From Saccharopolyspora aridisoli (GTDB lineage: Bacteria; Actinomycetota; Actinomycetes; Mycobacteriales; Pseudonocardiaceae), in assembly GCF_004348445.1 (NCBI RefSeq), contig NZ_SMKV01000032.1, forward strand, positions 1 through 61,413: 61,413 nt of DNA, read 5' to 3'. Of the stretch, positions 1 through 9,094 are shown piece by piece. The position numbers were made by a program, and so were the translations under genes. The notes beneath the pieces were generated by a model that saw only the letters and a program-made list of their open reading frames with translations, searched no databases and was not told where the DNA came from. Numbering within the stretch: the stretch's first letter is position 1; each line of letters starts with the position of its first letter.

Positions 1-2498
1 GACTTGGCGGGTTCGGGGGCGGGTGTGTCGTCTTCCTTCTTGGACGCCGGTTTCGGCTCTTCCGCCGGCTTGGGGACATCGGGCTTCGGCGGGTCCTTCT
101 TCTCGGCAGCGGCCGGGGCCTTCGGAGACGGGTCGGCGGGCCGCGCGGGTTGTTCGGTCTTCCTGGGTTCGGGCGTCTCGGTCTTCGCCGATTCCTGCTT
201 TTCCGGAGCGGGTTCCTGCGCCGGGGGATTCGGGCTGGAGTCGCCGCCTTGACCGGTCTGCTCGTTCTTGCCGCCGGAGACGTGGGAATTCTTCGAATCG
301 GACGGCGAGCCGGTGTCGGCCGTGTCGGTCTTCCCGCTGTCCTGCTTCTCGGAGTCACCGGTGCTCTTCTCCGATTCCTTGGTCTCGGAACCGGACTCCT
401 TCTTCTCGGCCTCGGCGTCCTTCTTGCCGTCGGCCTCCGGCTTCGTTCCGCGTGCGGTGTCCTTGGCGTCCTTGTCCCCGGTTGGCTTCTGCTTCTCCTC
501 CTTGGCCGCGGACTCCTTGACCGCACCACCGGGTTCGTCCTTGGCGCCCTCGGTCTTGCCCGCTGCGTCCTGTGCAGCCCGCTGCGCTTCGACCGGGCCC
601 TTCTCGGTGTCGTCCTGGGCCTTCGGGTCCTTCGGCTTGTCGCCCGGGGACGCGGCCTCGGTGGCCTTCTCGGTGGCCAGGTCGCTCGCCGTCTCGGTCA
701 GCGGCGGTGTGTCGGTCTCGATCGACGGATCGGATTCCAGCGGCGGCTCCGTGTCCTCGTCGGGTTCCTGCTCGGCCGCCTCGTCCTCGGCGTCCTCGGC
801 GTCGCGCTCGGCCTGGATCTGATCGGCCTTGGTCGGCGGCGGAGCAGCGGGCGAGGCGATGTTCGCGCTGGGCTGCGCCGCCCCGGGCTCGAGCTTGTCG
901 GCGGTGGGCACGCCGGAGACGTCGAGGTCCTCCTTCGGCAGGAAGTCCTCGGGCCGGATCTTCTTGTCCCAGGCGCTCTCCTCACCGCCACCGACCTCGA
1001 CCTCGGAGTCTCCGCCGTTGTCCGGTGACTCCGGTTTCTCCTGCGGCCCTTCGGCGTCCTGGTTGCGGACGCCGTCGAGGGTGCCGGGGGCGCCGGGCTG
1101 CGGTTCGTCCTTGCCCGACGGCTTCGCCGAACCGCGCAGGCCTTCTCGCGCCTCGTCCTGATCCTGCTTCCCCCCGACGAGCGGATCGACCGCACCTTCG
1201 CGGTTCTGCGCCTCGGACTCCTCCTCATCGGGCTCGGTCTTGCGCTCCTCGTCCTGGCCCTGCTGGTCCTCGCCCTTCTGGTCCTGCTTCTCGCCTTCGC
1301 CGCCTTCCTTCTTCTCTTCCTGCGCGGACTTCTCGTCCCCGGAAGCTTCCTGCTTATCGCCCTGCTCTTGCTGCTTCTCCCCGTCGGGCTGGTCCTGCTC
1401 TGGGGAGTCCTGGGGCTTCTCCTCGGACTTGTTCTCGGACGCGGCCTCGCCCGATTGCTCGGACTCCTCCTTCTCAGGAGCATCGCCGCCGGAAGGTTGC
1501 TCGGAGTCCTGCTCTCCTTCGGCGGGTGCGTTCGACTCGTCCTGCTCTGACGGGCCCTCGTTCTCCGGCGTGCTCCCGGGGGCTGCGCCGCTGTTCTCCT
1601 GGTCCTTGTCCGGCCCGGCGGCCTCTGCGGGGGCATCGCGCTCCTGCCGCCGCTGACCGGCCTCCTGCTGCCGCGTCTCGACGTCGAGCTTGCGCGCTGC
1701 CTCCAGATCGGGCTCGATCGCCGGAGTGGACATCGCGCTGCGCTCGACGTCGCCGTCGTTGTCCAGGTCCTCCACCAGGTCGACGAGCCGGTCCTGCTCG
1801 GAAGACAGCAGGCGGGATTCGAGCCGGTTGAGCACCAGTTCCCGCATCTCCGAGGACATGCGGGCCAGCTGCTGGCGGGAACGCTTGGAGCGGTCCTCCG
1901 GGTCGCCGCGCAACGAGCGGAGCAGGCCGTTGGCGAGCCGGTCGACCAGCGTCGCCGGGTTGAGGACCTCCAGTCGCGTCCGGTCGGCGTCGACCTTCGC
2001 GTAGCGGAGCCAGCCCGGCGTTGCCTGATGCGAGGTGACCTGCGGGTTCTGCTCGCGCGCCCCCGACTCCGCTTCGCGCTCGGCGGGCTGGTGCGGGAGG
2101 CTCACCTCACCGAGGTCGCGGCCGGCGCGCAGCGCGCCCAGGCCGTGCGGGTTCTGCACGGTGTGCAGGAGCTCGTGGGCGAGCAGCCGGGTGCCCTCGG
2201 CCGTGCCGGGGCGGAACTTGCCGGGGGCGAACAGGATGTCCTGGCCGACGGCCACGGCGTCGGCACCCAGCAGACCGGTGAGCTCACCGGCGTCGCGGTC
2301 GGTGTGCAGGCGGACTCGGCTGAAGTCGTGGCCGAGCCGTTCCTCCAGTTCCCGCCGCGTGCTGTGGTCGAGCGGCTGGCCGGCGCCGCTGATGATGTTC
2401 TTCGGTTCCGGGGCCCGGTTGCGGGCCGTGCGGTTCTTGCGCTTGCGCCGCTTGTCCTGCGACGAACGCGAACCGTGCTCCGGAACCGGGCCGCTCAT
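1..2498 (-). CDS. eCIS-associated DUF4157 protein with very long charged tail (3' end beyond window)
   Basis: At least 832 residues; the frame stays open to the left edge, so the C-terminus is missing. Residues about 30-140 form a DUF4157 domain: GQPLDHSTRRELEERLG, a DFSRVRLHTD block and an intact HELLHTVQ motif (HExxH, zinc metallopeptidase type). DUF4157 is known as a marker domain of extracellular contractile injection systems, often on proteins loaded into or processed with the particle. A helical stretch (about 160-250, with SRQQLARMSSEMRELVLNRL) follows. The remaining ~580 residues are low complexity, rich in Glu, Lys, Asp, Gln, Ser and Pro, and probably disordered. The ATG start overlaps the upstream stop as ATGA. 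Effector, tether or regulator are all possible roles; an effector domain could lie beyond the edge. Confidence 0.85.
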   Translation of the reverse strand, partial: MSGPVPEHGSRSSQDKRRKRKNRTARNRAPEPKNIISGAGQPLDHSTRRELEERLGHDFSRVRLHTDRDAGELTGLLGADAVAVGQDILFAPGKFRPGTAEGTRLLAHELLHTVQNPHGLGALRAGRDLGEVSLPHQPAEREAESGAREQNPQVTSHQATPGWLRYAKVDADRTRLEVLNPATLVDRLANGLLRSLRGDPEDRSKRSRQQLARMSSEMRELVLNRLESRLLSSEQDRLVDLVEDLDNDGDVERSAMSTPAIEPDLEAARKLDVETRQQEAGQRRQERDAPAEAAGPDKDQENSGAAPGSTPENEGPSEQDESNAPAEGEQDSEQPSGGDAPEKEESEQSGEAASENKSEEKPQDSPEQDQPDGEKQQEQGDKQEASGDEKSAQEEKKEGGEGEKQDQKGEDQQGQDEERKTEPDEEESEAQNREGAVDPLVGGKQDQDEAREGLRGSAKPSGKDEPQPGAPGTLDGVRNQDAEGPQEKPESPDNGGDSEVEVGGGEESAWDKKIRPEDFLPKEDLDVSGVPTADKLEPGAAQPSANIASPAAPPPTKADQIQAERDAEDAEDEAAEQEPDEDTEPPLESDPSIETDTPPLTETASDLATEKATEAASPGDKPKDPKAQDDTEKGPVEAQRAAQDAAGKTEGAKDEPGGAVKESAAKEEKQKPTGDKDAKDTARGTKPEADGKKDAEAEKKESGSETKESEKSTGDSEKQDSGKTDTADTGSPSDSKNSHVSGGKNEQTGQGGDSSPNPPAQEPAPEKQESAKTETPEPRKTEQPARPADPSPKAPAAAEKKDPPKPDVPKPAEEPKPASKKEDDTPAPEPAK

Positions 2499-2761
2499 CT
2501 CGAATTCCCCCTCCCGGTCAGCCCCGCGTGCACGGCACGCGCCAGCGCTTCGCCGAGCCGGGCGGGCGAGTTCGTGCGCGGCAGCTCGGGAAGCCCGGTG
2601 AGCTCGCCGACCTGCCGCGCTTCGGCGGGCACACCGCGCTCGCGGACCAGCCGCACCAGCTCAGACCGGAAAGCGGCGGCCAGCAGGTCCCGGTCAACGT
2701 GCTCGAAGCCGTCGAGGACCAGTTCGCCGACGTGCACCCGCACGTCCCGGTTCACGCCCAT
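2495..2761 (-). CDS. small conserved-type eCIS protein of unknown function
   Basis: An 88-residue protein between the AAA+ ATPase (10-nt overlap) and the DUF4157 gene (4-nt ATGA overlap), so it is tightly co-translated. It starts MGVNRDVRVHVGELVLDGFE and is predicted mostly helical, with a basic, Pro-containing end. No known motif is visible. The VxVGELVLDGF pattern resembles the short proteins often annotated beside eCIS ATPases, but that is a memory-level comparison. The overlaps and coding-type codon bias support a real gene with a role in injection-system assembly or in handling the DUF4157 protein. Confidence 0.7.
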   Translation of the reverse strand: MGVNRDVRVHVGELVLDGFEHVDRDLLAAAFRSELVRLVRERGVPAEARQVGELTGLPELPRTNSPARLGEALARAVHAGLTGRGNSR

Positions 2762-4626
2762 CCCCGCACCTCCGAAGGCGTCAGGGACCGCTCCAACTTG
2801 AGGTACTCGGTCTGCGCGGCGGCCTGCATGTGCCGCATCTGCAGCCGCTCGCCCTCCTCGGCGGCCAGGAACGCGCCGGACAGGGCGATGTTGCGGATCG
2901 ACCCGCCCGAAACCGTCAGCTGCGCCAGCAGTTCCGGGTCGAGGTCCTTGACCGGCGCTTGCTCGGGCACCACGTGCCGCCAGATCTCGGCGCGCTCCCG
3001 CTCACCGGGGAACGGGAAGTCGACCACGAACCTGATGCGCCGCATGAACGCCGTGTCCAGGGCCTTCTTCATGTTGGTGGTGAGGATCGCCAGGCCCCGG
3101 TAGGCCTCCATGCGCATCAGCAGGTAGCTGACCTCGAGGTTGGCGTAGCGGTCGTGGCTGTCCTTGACCTCGCTGCGCTTGCCGAACAGCGCGTCGGCCT
3201 CGTCGAACAGCAGCAGCGCGCCGCCGCGCTCGGCGGCGTCGAAGACCTTGCGGAGGTTCTTCTCGGTCTCGCCGATGTACTTCGACACCACCTGCGAGAG
3301 GTCGATGATGAACAGGTCCAGGCCCAGCTCGTGGGCGATGACCTCGGCGGCGAGCGTCTTGCCGGTGCCGGACCCGCCCGCGAACAGCGCGGTGACGCCG
3401 AGACCACGTCGCAGCGTCGCCGAGAAGCCCCAGTCGTGGTGCACGGTGGCGCGCTGGCGGACGTGCGCGACGATCTCCCGCAGCACCCGCATCTGCCGTT
3501 CGGGCAGCACCAGGTCGTCCCAGCCCGCCTCGGGTTCGATGCGCCTGCCGAGCTCGTCGAGCCCCATGCGGGCCTCGTGCAGCCCGGCCCGCCACGCCAA
3601 CCCGGCGGGGTCGTCACCGGGCTCGCGGCGAACGGAGGCGGCCGCCGCCGACACCACGTGCGGCGGCAGGGAGAACTGGGCGACCAGGTCGCCGATGTCA
3701 GTCTCGGAGACGTCCGGGACGTCGGCGAACGCCTCCCGCCACAGCTCCAGCTGCTCGTCGTCGCCGAGCACCGGCACCGAAACCCGGTGTCCGCGCACGC
3801 CGGACGACGGCTGCGGTTCCGGGCTGGAGAGCACCAGCGGCACGCCCGCGGACTCCACGAACGCCTCGGCCGCCGCGGCCTGCTCGCGGTCCGGCTCGTC
3901 GATGCGCAGCAGCAGCGCCGCCGGCAGCAGCACCGCCTCGCGCTGCCACAACCGGGCCAGCCGGTCGCGCTCGGCCGGATCGGAGGGCACGTCGGAGGCG
4001 TCCATCGCGTACAGCGCGAGATCGCACGCCGAGGCCGCGGCGGTGGCGATGTCGCTGCGGCTCCGGGCATCGCCGCCGACCAGCTCCACCCGCAGCGGGC
4101 TGTCCGCGTCACCGTCGGCCCACGACGAGGCGATGCGCTCGGCGGCCTGCTCGTAGGCAGGCGGCAACCGGTCCGGGGCCGGAGTGCGGCGCACCAGCCC
4201 GTGCAGCCTCACGTCCAGGTAGGGGGCGTTGAGCAGGAAGTGCAGGATGCGCTCGTCGATGCGCAGCCGGGCGCTCGTCAGCCCGGCCTGCTCGTCGAGC
4301 TCCACCAGCCGCCACCGCCGCAGCGGCGACACCGGCGCCAGCGCGCTCCAGTGCGGCTCGTGCAACGCCGCCAGGGCCAGCGAGAACGTCGGGTGGGCGA
4401 GACCGGAACCGCTCGCGGCCGCGCACCGGCTCGCGGTCGTGGCGTCGAGCTCCATCGCGGCGCACAGCAGCAGCACGTCGCGTTCGAAACCGCTGAGCCC
4501 GAAGCAGTCCCCGAGCGCCTCCAACGCCTCCGGGCAGGGCAGCGCCTCCTCGGCGGCCTGCCCCTCGGCGTGGCCGTCGAGCCGGTCCAGGACCGCCCGC
4601 ACGGCCTGCGACATCACCTCGCTCAT
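2752..4626 (-). CDS. AAA+ ATPase of contractile injection system (Afp15/Pvc15-like)
   Basis: A 624-residue protein. The N-terminal ~370 residues form a helical, degenerate domain. The C-terminal AAA+ domain has Walker A GGSGTGKT, Walker B LLLFDEAD, a sensor-1 TTN motif and an arginine-finger-type MRRIRF, followed by the lid. This is the ATPase found in nearly all eCIS loci (Afp15 in the antifeeding prophage), where it is needed for particle assembly or effector loading rather than contraction. The ATG at 4626 is chosen because it overlaps the DUF4255 stop (ATGA) and begins MSEVMSQAVRAVLDRLDGH. A longer upstream reading in this frame only runs through the DUF4255 gene out of its frame. Confidence 0.93.
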   Translation of the reverse strand: MSEVMSQAVRAVLDRLDGHAEGQAAEEALPCPEALEALGDCFGLSGFERDVLLLCAAMELDATTASRCAAASGSGLAHPTFSLALAALHEPHWSALAPVSPLRRWRLVELDEQAGLTSARLRIDERILHFLLNAPYLDVRLHGLVRRTPAPDRLPPAYEQAAERIASSWADGDADSPLRVELVGGDARSRSDIATAAASACDLALYAMDASDVPSDPAERDRLARLWQREAVLLPAALLLRIDEPDREQAAAAEAFVESAGVPLVLSSPEPQPSSGVRGHRVSVPVLGDDEQLELWREAFADVPDVSETDIGDLVAQFSLPPHVVSAAAASVRREPGDDPAGLAWRAGLHEARMGLDELGRRIEPEAGWDDLVLPERQMRVLREIVAHVRQRATVHHDWGFSATLRRGLGVTALFAGGSGTGKTLAAEVIAHELGLDLFIIDLSQVVSKYIGETEKNLRKVFDAAERGGALLLFDEADALFGKRSEVKDSHDRYANLEVSYLLMRMEAYRGLAILTTNMKKALDTAFMRRIRFVVDFPFPGERERAEIWRHVVPEQAPVKDLDPELLAQLTVSGGSIRNIALSGAFLAAEEGERLQMRHMQAAAQTEYLKLERSLTPSEVRGWA

Positions 4627-5330
4627 GCCGATCCCTTCCGGCGCCCGCTCGTGGATCGTCTGCGGGCGGCGGGTTTCGGCTTCGGAGGCTCGGGAGCCGG
4701 TGCAGGAGCGGGCGCGGGCTCGGCGCCGATCGGCGCGGCGGTCGGGTGCACCTGCTGCACCGGCGCGGACGGCCGCGGCTCCTCCCGGCCGTCGACGAAC
4801 ACCAGCGAACCCTGGTAGGTCACCGACACCGAGTACGGCGTCTGGTGCAGCATTCCCCACAACTTCGAGGTCTCGTCGATGTCCATCTGGATCGGCGTGA
4901 ACCGCACCCGCTGCTCGGAGGCCGCGAGGTCGCTGCCGGCCAGGTGCGGGCGCTGCTGGGCCTGCTCGATGAGCTCGGTGGGCAGCATCGGAAGTTCCTG
5001 CAGCGTGCGCACGACGCAGCCGATCAGCCGCTGCCCGACCAGCTCGGTCTCCTCCCCGTAGGCGCTGATCAGGTAGTTGAGGTCCAGCGCCGCGGTCGGT
5101 CTGGTCCACAACCGCCCGTCCGGACCCCGACTCGGCAAACCGGTGTTGCGCATTGAGGGGTTCGGGGTGACCTGGTACAGGAACACCGTGATGGTCGGGT
5201 CGGTGGGCGGCTCGGCCGGTGGCTTGCGGGTCTCCACCGACACCGCCATGTCGATCTCGGGCCGCAGGTTGTTCTCGATCAGCAGCGCCAGCGCCTGCGT
5301 GACCGTGGCGATCGCGAGTGCGTTGCTCAT
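4623..5330 (-). CDS. DUF4255 (Pvc16 N-terminal) tail terminator/cap protein
   Basis: A 235-residue protein. Residues 1-190 match the DUF4255 family: MSNALAIATVTQAL start, VSVETRKPP, TVFLYQV, LDLNYLISAYG, and a late LWGMLHQTPYSVSVTYQGS block. In the antifeeding prophage and PVC the homologue caps the distal end of the tube and sheath. The last ~45 residues are Pro/Ala-rich and end in a basic RRRSTSGRRKGSA segment, an extension that need not belong to the cap fold. It overlaps both neighbours by 4 nt. Role by family homology and locus context. Confidence 0.92.
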   Translation of the reverse strand: MSNALAIATVTQALALLIENNLRPEIDMAVSVETRKPPAEPPTDPTITVFLYQVTPNPSMRNTGLPSRGPDGRLWTRPTAALDLNYLISAYGEETELVGQRLIGCVVRTLQELPMLPTELIEQAQQRPHLAGSDLAASEQRVRFTPIQMDIDETSKLWGMLHQTPYSVSVTYQGSLVFVDGREEPRPSAPVQQVHPTAAPIGAEPAPAPAPAPEPPKPKPAARRRSTSGRRKGSA

Positions 5331-5977
5331 CGGCTCGCTCGCTCACTGAGGTAGTCGGCCAGGTTCACGGCGGGCTCCCTGCGCTGGGCTGCGGGCGGGC
5401 GTGGCTGTTGCTGAGGCTGCGCGGAGGTGACCTCCAGGCGCCCGATCTCCACTCGCACTTCGGGTTCCGCGCGCTGCGGCGCCCGGGCGCGCGGCGTCGG
5501 TGCCGCGGCCGCGCGGGCGGCGGTGACCACCCGTGTGCGCGGCTGTTCCGCGGGAACCGGCGCGGCGGCCACCCGCAGCACGCCCACGGGATTCGGCGAA
5601 GGTGGCGCGACGGACTCGACCTGTTCGGGCGCAACGGGTTTCGGAGTTTCGGACGCCGGAACCCGCTGGGCAGGAGGGGGAGCCGCTGCGGGTTCCGGCG
5701 CCTCGACCCGCCGCACCGGCTCGGCCGGGCGCGCGGGCTCGGGTGGTGCCTTCTCGGTGTGCACGAAGGTGACGCGGTCGTGGGTGCGCACTTCGCGCTC
5801 GACCCGGACCACCTCGGTGGGCCGCACCGGCGGCGCAACGGGGGAGGGCGGGGCGAGCGGGTTGGCGTCCCCGGCGGGCGCGCGCAACGACTCGACGCGT
5901 TCGAACGGCCCCGGCAGGCGGGGCCGCAGGTGCGTGAGCGGAACCGAGCTCAGCAGCCGGTCGAAGTGGTCAGCCAT
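5327..5977 (-). CDS. proline/arginine-rich eCIS-cluster protein, function unknown
   Basis: A 216-residue protein whose first ~25 residues (MADHFDRLLSSVPLTHLRPR) look folded, followed by a long Pro/Ala/Arg/Val-rich region that is probably disordered, and a C-terminal block ending NLADYLSERASR. It overlaps the gp26-like gene by 8 nt and DUF4255 by 4 nt, so it is an integral member of the injection-system operon. No catalytic motif is visible. A scaffold, length-control or adaptor role is only a guess from position. Confidence 0.72.
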   Translation of the reverse strand: MADHFDRLLSSVPLTHLRPRLPGPFERVESLRAPAGDANPLAPPSPVAPPVRPTEVVRVEREVRTHDRVTFVHTEKAPPEPARPAEPVRRVEAPEPAAAPPPAQRVPASETPKPVAPEQVESVAPPSPNPVGVLRVAAAPVPAEQPRTRVVTAARAAAAPTPRARAPQRAEPEVRVEIGRLEVTSAQPQQQPRPPAAQRREPAVNLADYLSERASR

Positions 5978-6698
5978 CAGCGCACAACTCCAGGTAGTAG
6001 CGCCGCCGCAGCGGGCTGAGCGAGAGGATCGACGGCTCGGTCCAGCCGTAGGCGGAGGCCAGCAGGTGCACGTCCAGCAGCACGTCCCGGGCCCACGAGT
6101 CGAGCTCCGCCCACAGGTAGGAGGCGATGTCGAGCGCGCTGGGCGTGGTGCACCCGCATTCCGGGCACGACACGCTCAACGCCAGGTCCGCGGCCGGATC
6201 GGCGCGTTCGGCGGCCTCGGCCATCCGCCGCTGCACGCTCTCCGGCAGCACCTCGCACCCCACCGGCTCGCCGTGGTGCTCGGCGGCGACCGTGCAGCGC
6301 GACAGCAGCCGCAGTCGCCGTTCCTCGGCGCTCGAACCGGCCGCGGCGGCCTCCAGGTCGGCGACCGTGGGCAGCCGGAACTCCACCAGGTAACCGTCCG
6401 CGTCGATCTGGAGCTGATGTTCGGCCGGGCGTTCGGCGAGCCGCGCGACGTCGAGGTCGAACTCCATGTCGTCCCCGCACGACGCGCACGCCACGAGCAC
6501 CTGCATCCGCTCGCCGAACAGCTCCCGGCGCAGCATCAGCAGGTCCGCTGCGCGCTCGCCCACCGGCAGCGCCCGCAGCTCGTCGTCGGACACCCCGGGA
6601 CGGGCCGCGCGGTGCAGCAGCAGCGCGTGGCCCCCGGGTGTCCGCGGCAGGCCCGACTCCCACACCGCCAGCAGCTCAGCGGGTTCCGAGGTCACCAT
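5970..6698 (-). CDS. T4 gp26-like baseplate/hub chaperone protein with zinc-ribbon cysteines
   Basis: A 242-residue protein with the look of the T4 baseplate-protein (gp26/gp28-like) family present in eCIS loci: an N-terminal LLAVWESGLPRTPGGHALLLHRA block, an ELFG region, and a C-terminal LDSWARDVLLDVHLLASAYGWTEPSILSLSP helix pair here split over family-typical positions. Two CxxC pairs (CASCG near residue 80, CPECG near residue 180) suggest a metal-bound ribbon. The start could be this ATG (MVTSEP) or the in-frame GTG 12 nt upstream; neither has a clear ribosome site. It lies between the tube gene and the Pro-rich gene. Confidence 0.8.
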   Translation of the reverse strand: MVTSEPAELLAVWESGLPRTPGGHALLLHRAARPGVSDDELRALPVGERAADLLMLRRELFGERMQVLVACASCGDDMEFDLDVARLAERPAEHQLQIDADGYLVEFRLPTVADLEAAAAGSSAEERRLRLLSRCTVAAEHHGEPVGCEVLPESVQRRMAEAAERADPAADLALSVSCPECGCTTPSALDIASYLWAELDSWARDVLLDVHLLASAYGWTEPSILSLSPLRRRYYLELCADG

Positions 6699-6720
6699 TG
6701 GCCCAGGCACCCCCGTCGTC

Positions 6721-7245
6721 TCAGGCGGGGTTGGTGAACGCCGGCTCGACCGGCTCGGCCACCTCGTAGTCGCGCTCCCAGCCCTCGCACTCGAGCTTGA
6801 GGCTCTGGATCGCGACCGCGTTGGCGTTGGCGTCCATCTCGCCGAGCACCTGGTACTCGCTGGGCCAGGTGCGGTAGAGCTTGTGCGCGACGGCGACCTG
6901 CCCGGCCTCGTTGAGGACCTGGACGACGATGTCCTTGCGGAAGTCGGCCAGCGACACCTCCGAGCCCAGCCCGGCCCCGACCTGCCAGACCTTGTTGGCC
7001 CAGCGATCGAACTCGTGGTCGTGGGTGACGCCGCGCTCCAGCGTGATGCCCTCGAACTCGGAACGGCCCGGGGCCTTGCGCGGCGAGCTCGGATCCCCGC
7101 CGTGGCGGTGCTTGACGACCTCGGTGGTGCGCTTGAGGGGGCTGATCTTGCTCACGCCCGCGACTGTCCGGCCGTCCCACAGCACCAGGAACTTGAAGTT
7201 CTTGTAGGGGTCGAAGCGGTGCGCGTTGATCTGGAACTCGGCCAT
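6721..7245 (-). CDS. contractile injection system inner tube protein (gp19/Afp1-like)
   Basis: A 174-residue protein, the usual length for T4 gp19/Afp1-type tube subunits. Motifs: MAEFQINAHRFDPYKNFKFLV, KISPLKRTTEVVKHRHGGD, ITLERGVTHDHEFDRWANKVW, a FRKDIVV strand and an LKLECEGWERD end. The tube is the rigid inner cylinder pushed out on sheath contraction. It starts 1 nt after the sheath stop, so translation is coupled. Only one tube gene is seen; many eCIS loci have two or more, and another copy may lie outside. Confidence 0.95.
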   Translation of the reverse strand: MAEFQINAHRFDPYKNFKFLVLWDGRTVAGVSKISPLKRTTEVVKHRHGGDPSSPRKAPGRSEFEGITLERGVTHDHEFDRWANKVWQVGAGLGSEVSLADFRKDIVVQVLNEAGQVAVAHKLYRTWPSEYQVLGEMDANANAVAIQSLKLECEGWERDYEVAEPVEPAFTNPA

Positions 7246-7246
7246 G

Positions 7247-9094
7247 TCACACCTCCGGCTGTCCGGTCATCTGCTGGATCGTCACGACCACGAACTCGGC
7301 GGGTTTGACCGGCGCGATGCCGACCACGACGTTGACCACGCCGCGCTCCACGTCGGCCTCACCGGTGGTGTCGGAATCGCACTTGACGAAGTAGGCCTCG
7401 CGCGGAGTCCGGCCCTGGAACGCGCCGTGCTGGAACAGCCCGTGCAGGAATCCCGAGGCGTTGAGCCGGATCTGCTGCCACAGCTGGTCGTTGTTGGGTT
7501 CGAACACCGCCCACTGCAAGCCGCGCCGCAGGCTCTCCTCGACGTGCAGCGCCAACCGGCGCACCGGCAGGTACTTCCACTCGCTGTCGGCGGATTCGGC
7601 TCCGGCCAGCGTGCGCGAACCCCACACCAGCGGCCCGACGACCGGGAAGGTCCGCAGGCAGTTCACGCCCAGCGGGTTGAGCAGTCCGTTCTCCCGGTCG
7701 CTGAGTTGCACCGACAGCGAGCGCACGCCGAAGACCTTCGCCTCGGTCCCGGCCGGTGCCTTCCACACGCCGCGTTCGCCGTCGGTGCGCGCGATGACGC
7801 CGGCGACGGCCCCGCACGGCGGGAACGAGCGCAGCCGGCCGGTCAGCGGGTCGGGCAGTTGCAGGTGCGGGAAGTACAGGCCCGCGTGGTCGCTGCGCAC
7901 CGGGTCGAACGCGGAGATCCCGGCGCGCACCGCATCCACCCCGCCCCACGCCGACGGCGCGTCGACGAGCTGGAAGATGCGCCGCTCGCGGCACAACCGA
8001 TCCGCCGCCGAGACCACCGACACGATGTCTCCCGCGGACTCGTAATCGGCGAGTTCGGGCAGCGCCAGCAGGTTGACGTCGTGCATGTCGCGCAGGGCCT
8101 GGATACCGGTCTTGGCGGTCGGGTCGCCGATGAGATCGCGCGGGCCCGGCGGGTCGCCGTCCGCACCGCCCTCCAGCACGAACACCGGGGCGTTGACGGT
8201 CTCGTCCAGGCCGAGGTCACCGGCGCACTCGCCGGAGAAGCGGATCTCGTCGTCGGGGTCGGTGGACCCGGCCACGATCTGCAGCCGCCGCCCGAAGGCC
8301 ACCACCTCGGCGTCGGCGAATCCGCGCTTGCCGGGCGCGTCGGGAGTCGCGCGCAGCTTGCGCTCCAGCAGCAGGGCCAGCTCGACGAGCGTGGTCGGCG
8401 CCGGGCCGTCCTGGTCGGGGTCGTGCAGGGTGAAGTCGCGTTCGACGTCGCCGATGCACGCGGTCAGCTCCACGTCCAGGTCCGGGAACTCCTCGCCGAA
8501 CTCCTCCGACACCGTGCCGGAGGCGGCCGGGCGGCCCTCGTCGAGGATCTCCACGCGGATCAGCGCGGACCCGGAGTTGATGACGGTTTCGGCGCAGCGG
8601 CCGTGCTCGCGGTCCAGCGACAGGCCGGTGAACACCTCGTGCGCCCCGCCGCGGGAGTCCGAGACCCGCAGGTTGAAGGTCTGCTCCGGGTCGGCGGTGT
8701 CGTGGTCGACGGTCACGTGCAGCCCGTTGCCCCACACGCCGGGTTCCTTGGCGTGCACGGCCAGCACCGGGCAGTCCTCGCGCTCGTCCTCGGAGAGCAG
8801 CTTCACGCACGCCGCCTCGCCGGAACCGCGCTGGGCGGTGCGCACGACGACCGCGACCCGGCCACCGTTGGCGAAGAACTGGTGAACGGCGTAGCCGACG
8901 GCGCTCCGCCTGGTCAGACCGCCGAACCGCTGCTCGAAATCGGCGAAGCTCGTGATGCGGACGGGGGTGTTCAGCGGCCCCCGCTTGGTGTGCCCCACGA
9001 ACGCGGTCACCGAGGTGGTGACGGTGGTGATGGTGCGCGCGCTGCTGGGGATCTCCTCGACGTAGACACCTGGATAGGTCGTGATCGTCGGCAT
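7247..9094 (-). CDS. contractile tail sheath protein
   Basis: A 615-residue sheath protein. The N-terminus has the sheath signature TYPGVYVEEIPSS followed by TSVTAFVGHTKRGPLNTP. The C-terminal half has the conserved core (HAGLYFPHLQL, RTFPVVGPLVWGSRTLA, WKYLPVRRLALHVEESL, ending with a PAEFVVVTI strand) that polymerises and contracts. The ATG at 9094 is chosen for the signature position and the purine-rich GGGAAGGG just upstream; an 86-residue upstream extension in frame has no protein-like character. It is the first gene of the minus-strand injection operon within the window. Confidence 0.95.
   Translation of the reverse strand: MPTITTYPGVYVEEIPSSARTITTVTTSVTAFVGHTKRGPLNTPVRITSFADFEQRFGGLTRRSAVGYAVHQFFANGGRVAVVVRTAQRGSGEAACVKLLSEDEREDCPVLAVHAKEPGVWGNGLHVTVDHDTADPEQTFNLRVSDSRGGAHEVFTGLSLDREHGRCAETVINSGSALIRVEILDEGRPAASGTVSEEFGEEFPDLDVELTACIGDVERDFTLHDPDQDGPAPTTLVELALLLERKLRATPDAPGKRGFADAEVVAFGRRLQIVAGSTDPDDEIRFSGECAGDLGLDETVNAPVFVLEGGADGDPPGPRDLIGDPTAKTGIQALRDMHDVNLLALPELADYESAGDIVSVVSAADRLCRERRIFQLVDAPSAWGGVDAVRAGISAFDPVRSDHAGLYFPHLQLPDPLTGRLRSFPPCGAVAGVIARTDGERGVWKAPAGTEAKVFGVRSLSVQLSDRENGLLNPLGVNCLRTFPVVGPLVWGSRTLAGAESADSEWKYLPVRRLALHVEESLRRGLQWAVFEPNNDQLWQQIRLNASGFLHGLFQHGAFQGRTPREAYFVKCDSDTTGEADVERGVVNVVVGIAPVKPAEFVVVTIQQMTGQPEV

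Noticed and set aside
150..1831. Long plus-strand frames rich in Leu/Gly or Arg/Pro in the first 2 kb
   Set aside because: They are shadows of the charged DUF4157 tail, whose minus frame stays open and has the domain.
1..9094. Ordinary contractile prophage
   Set aside because: No capsid, terminase, portal, integrase or lysis genes; DUF4157, DUF4255 and the AAA+ ATPase are eCIS hallmarks.
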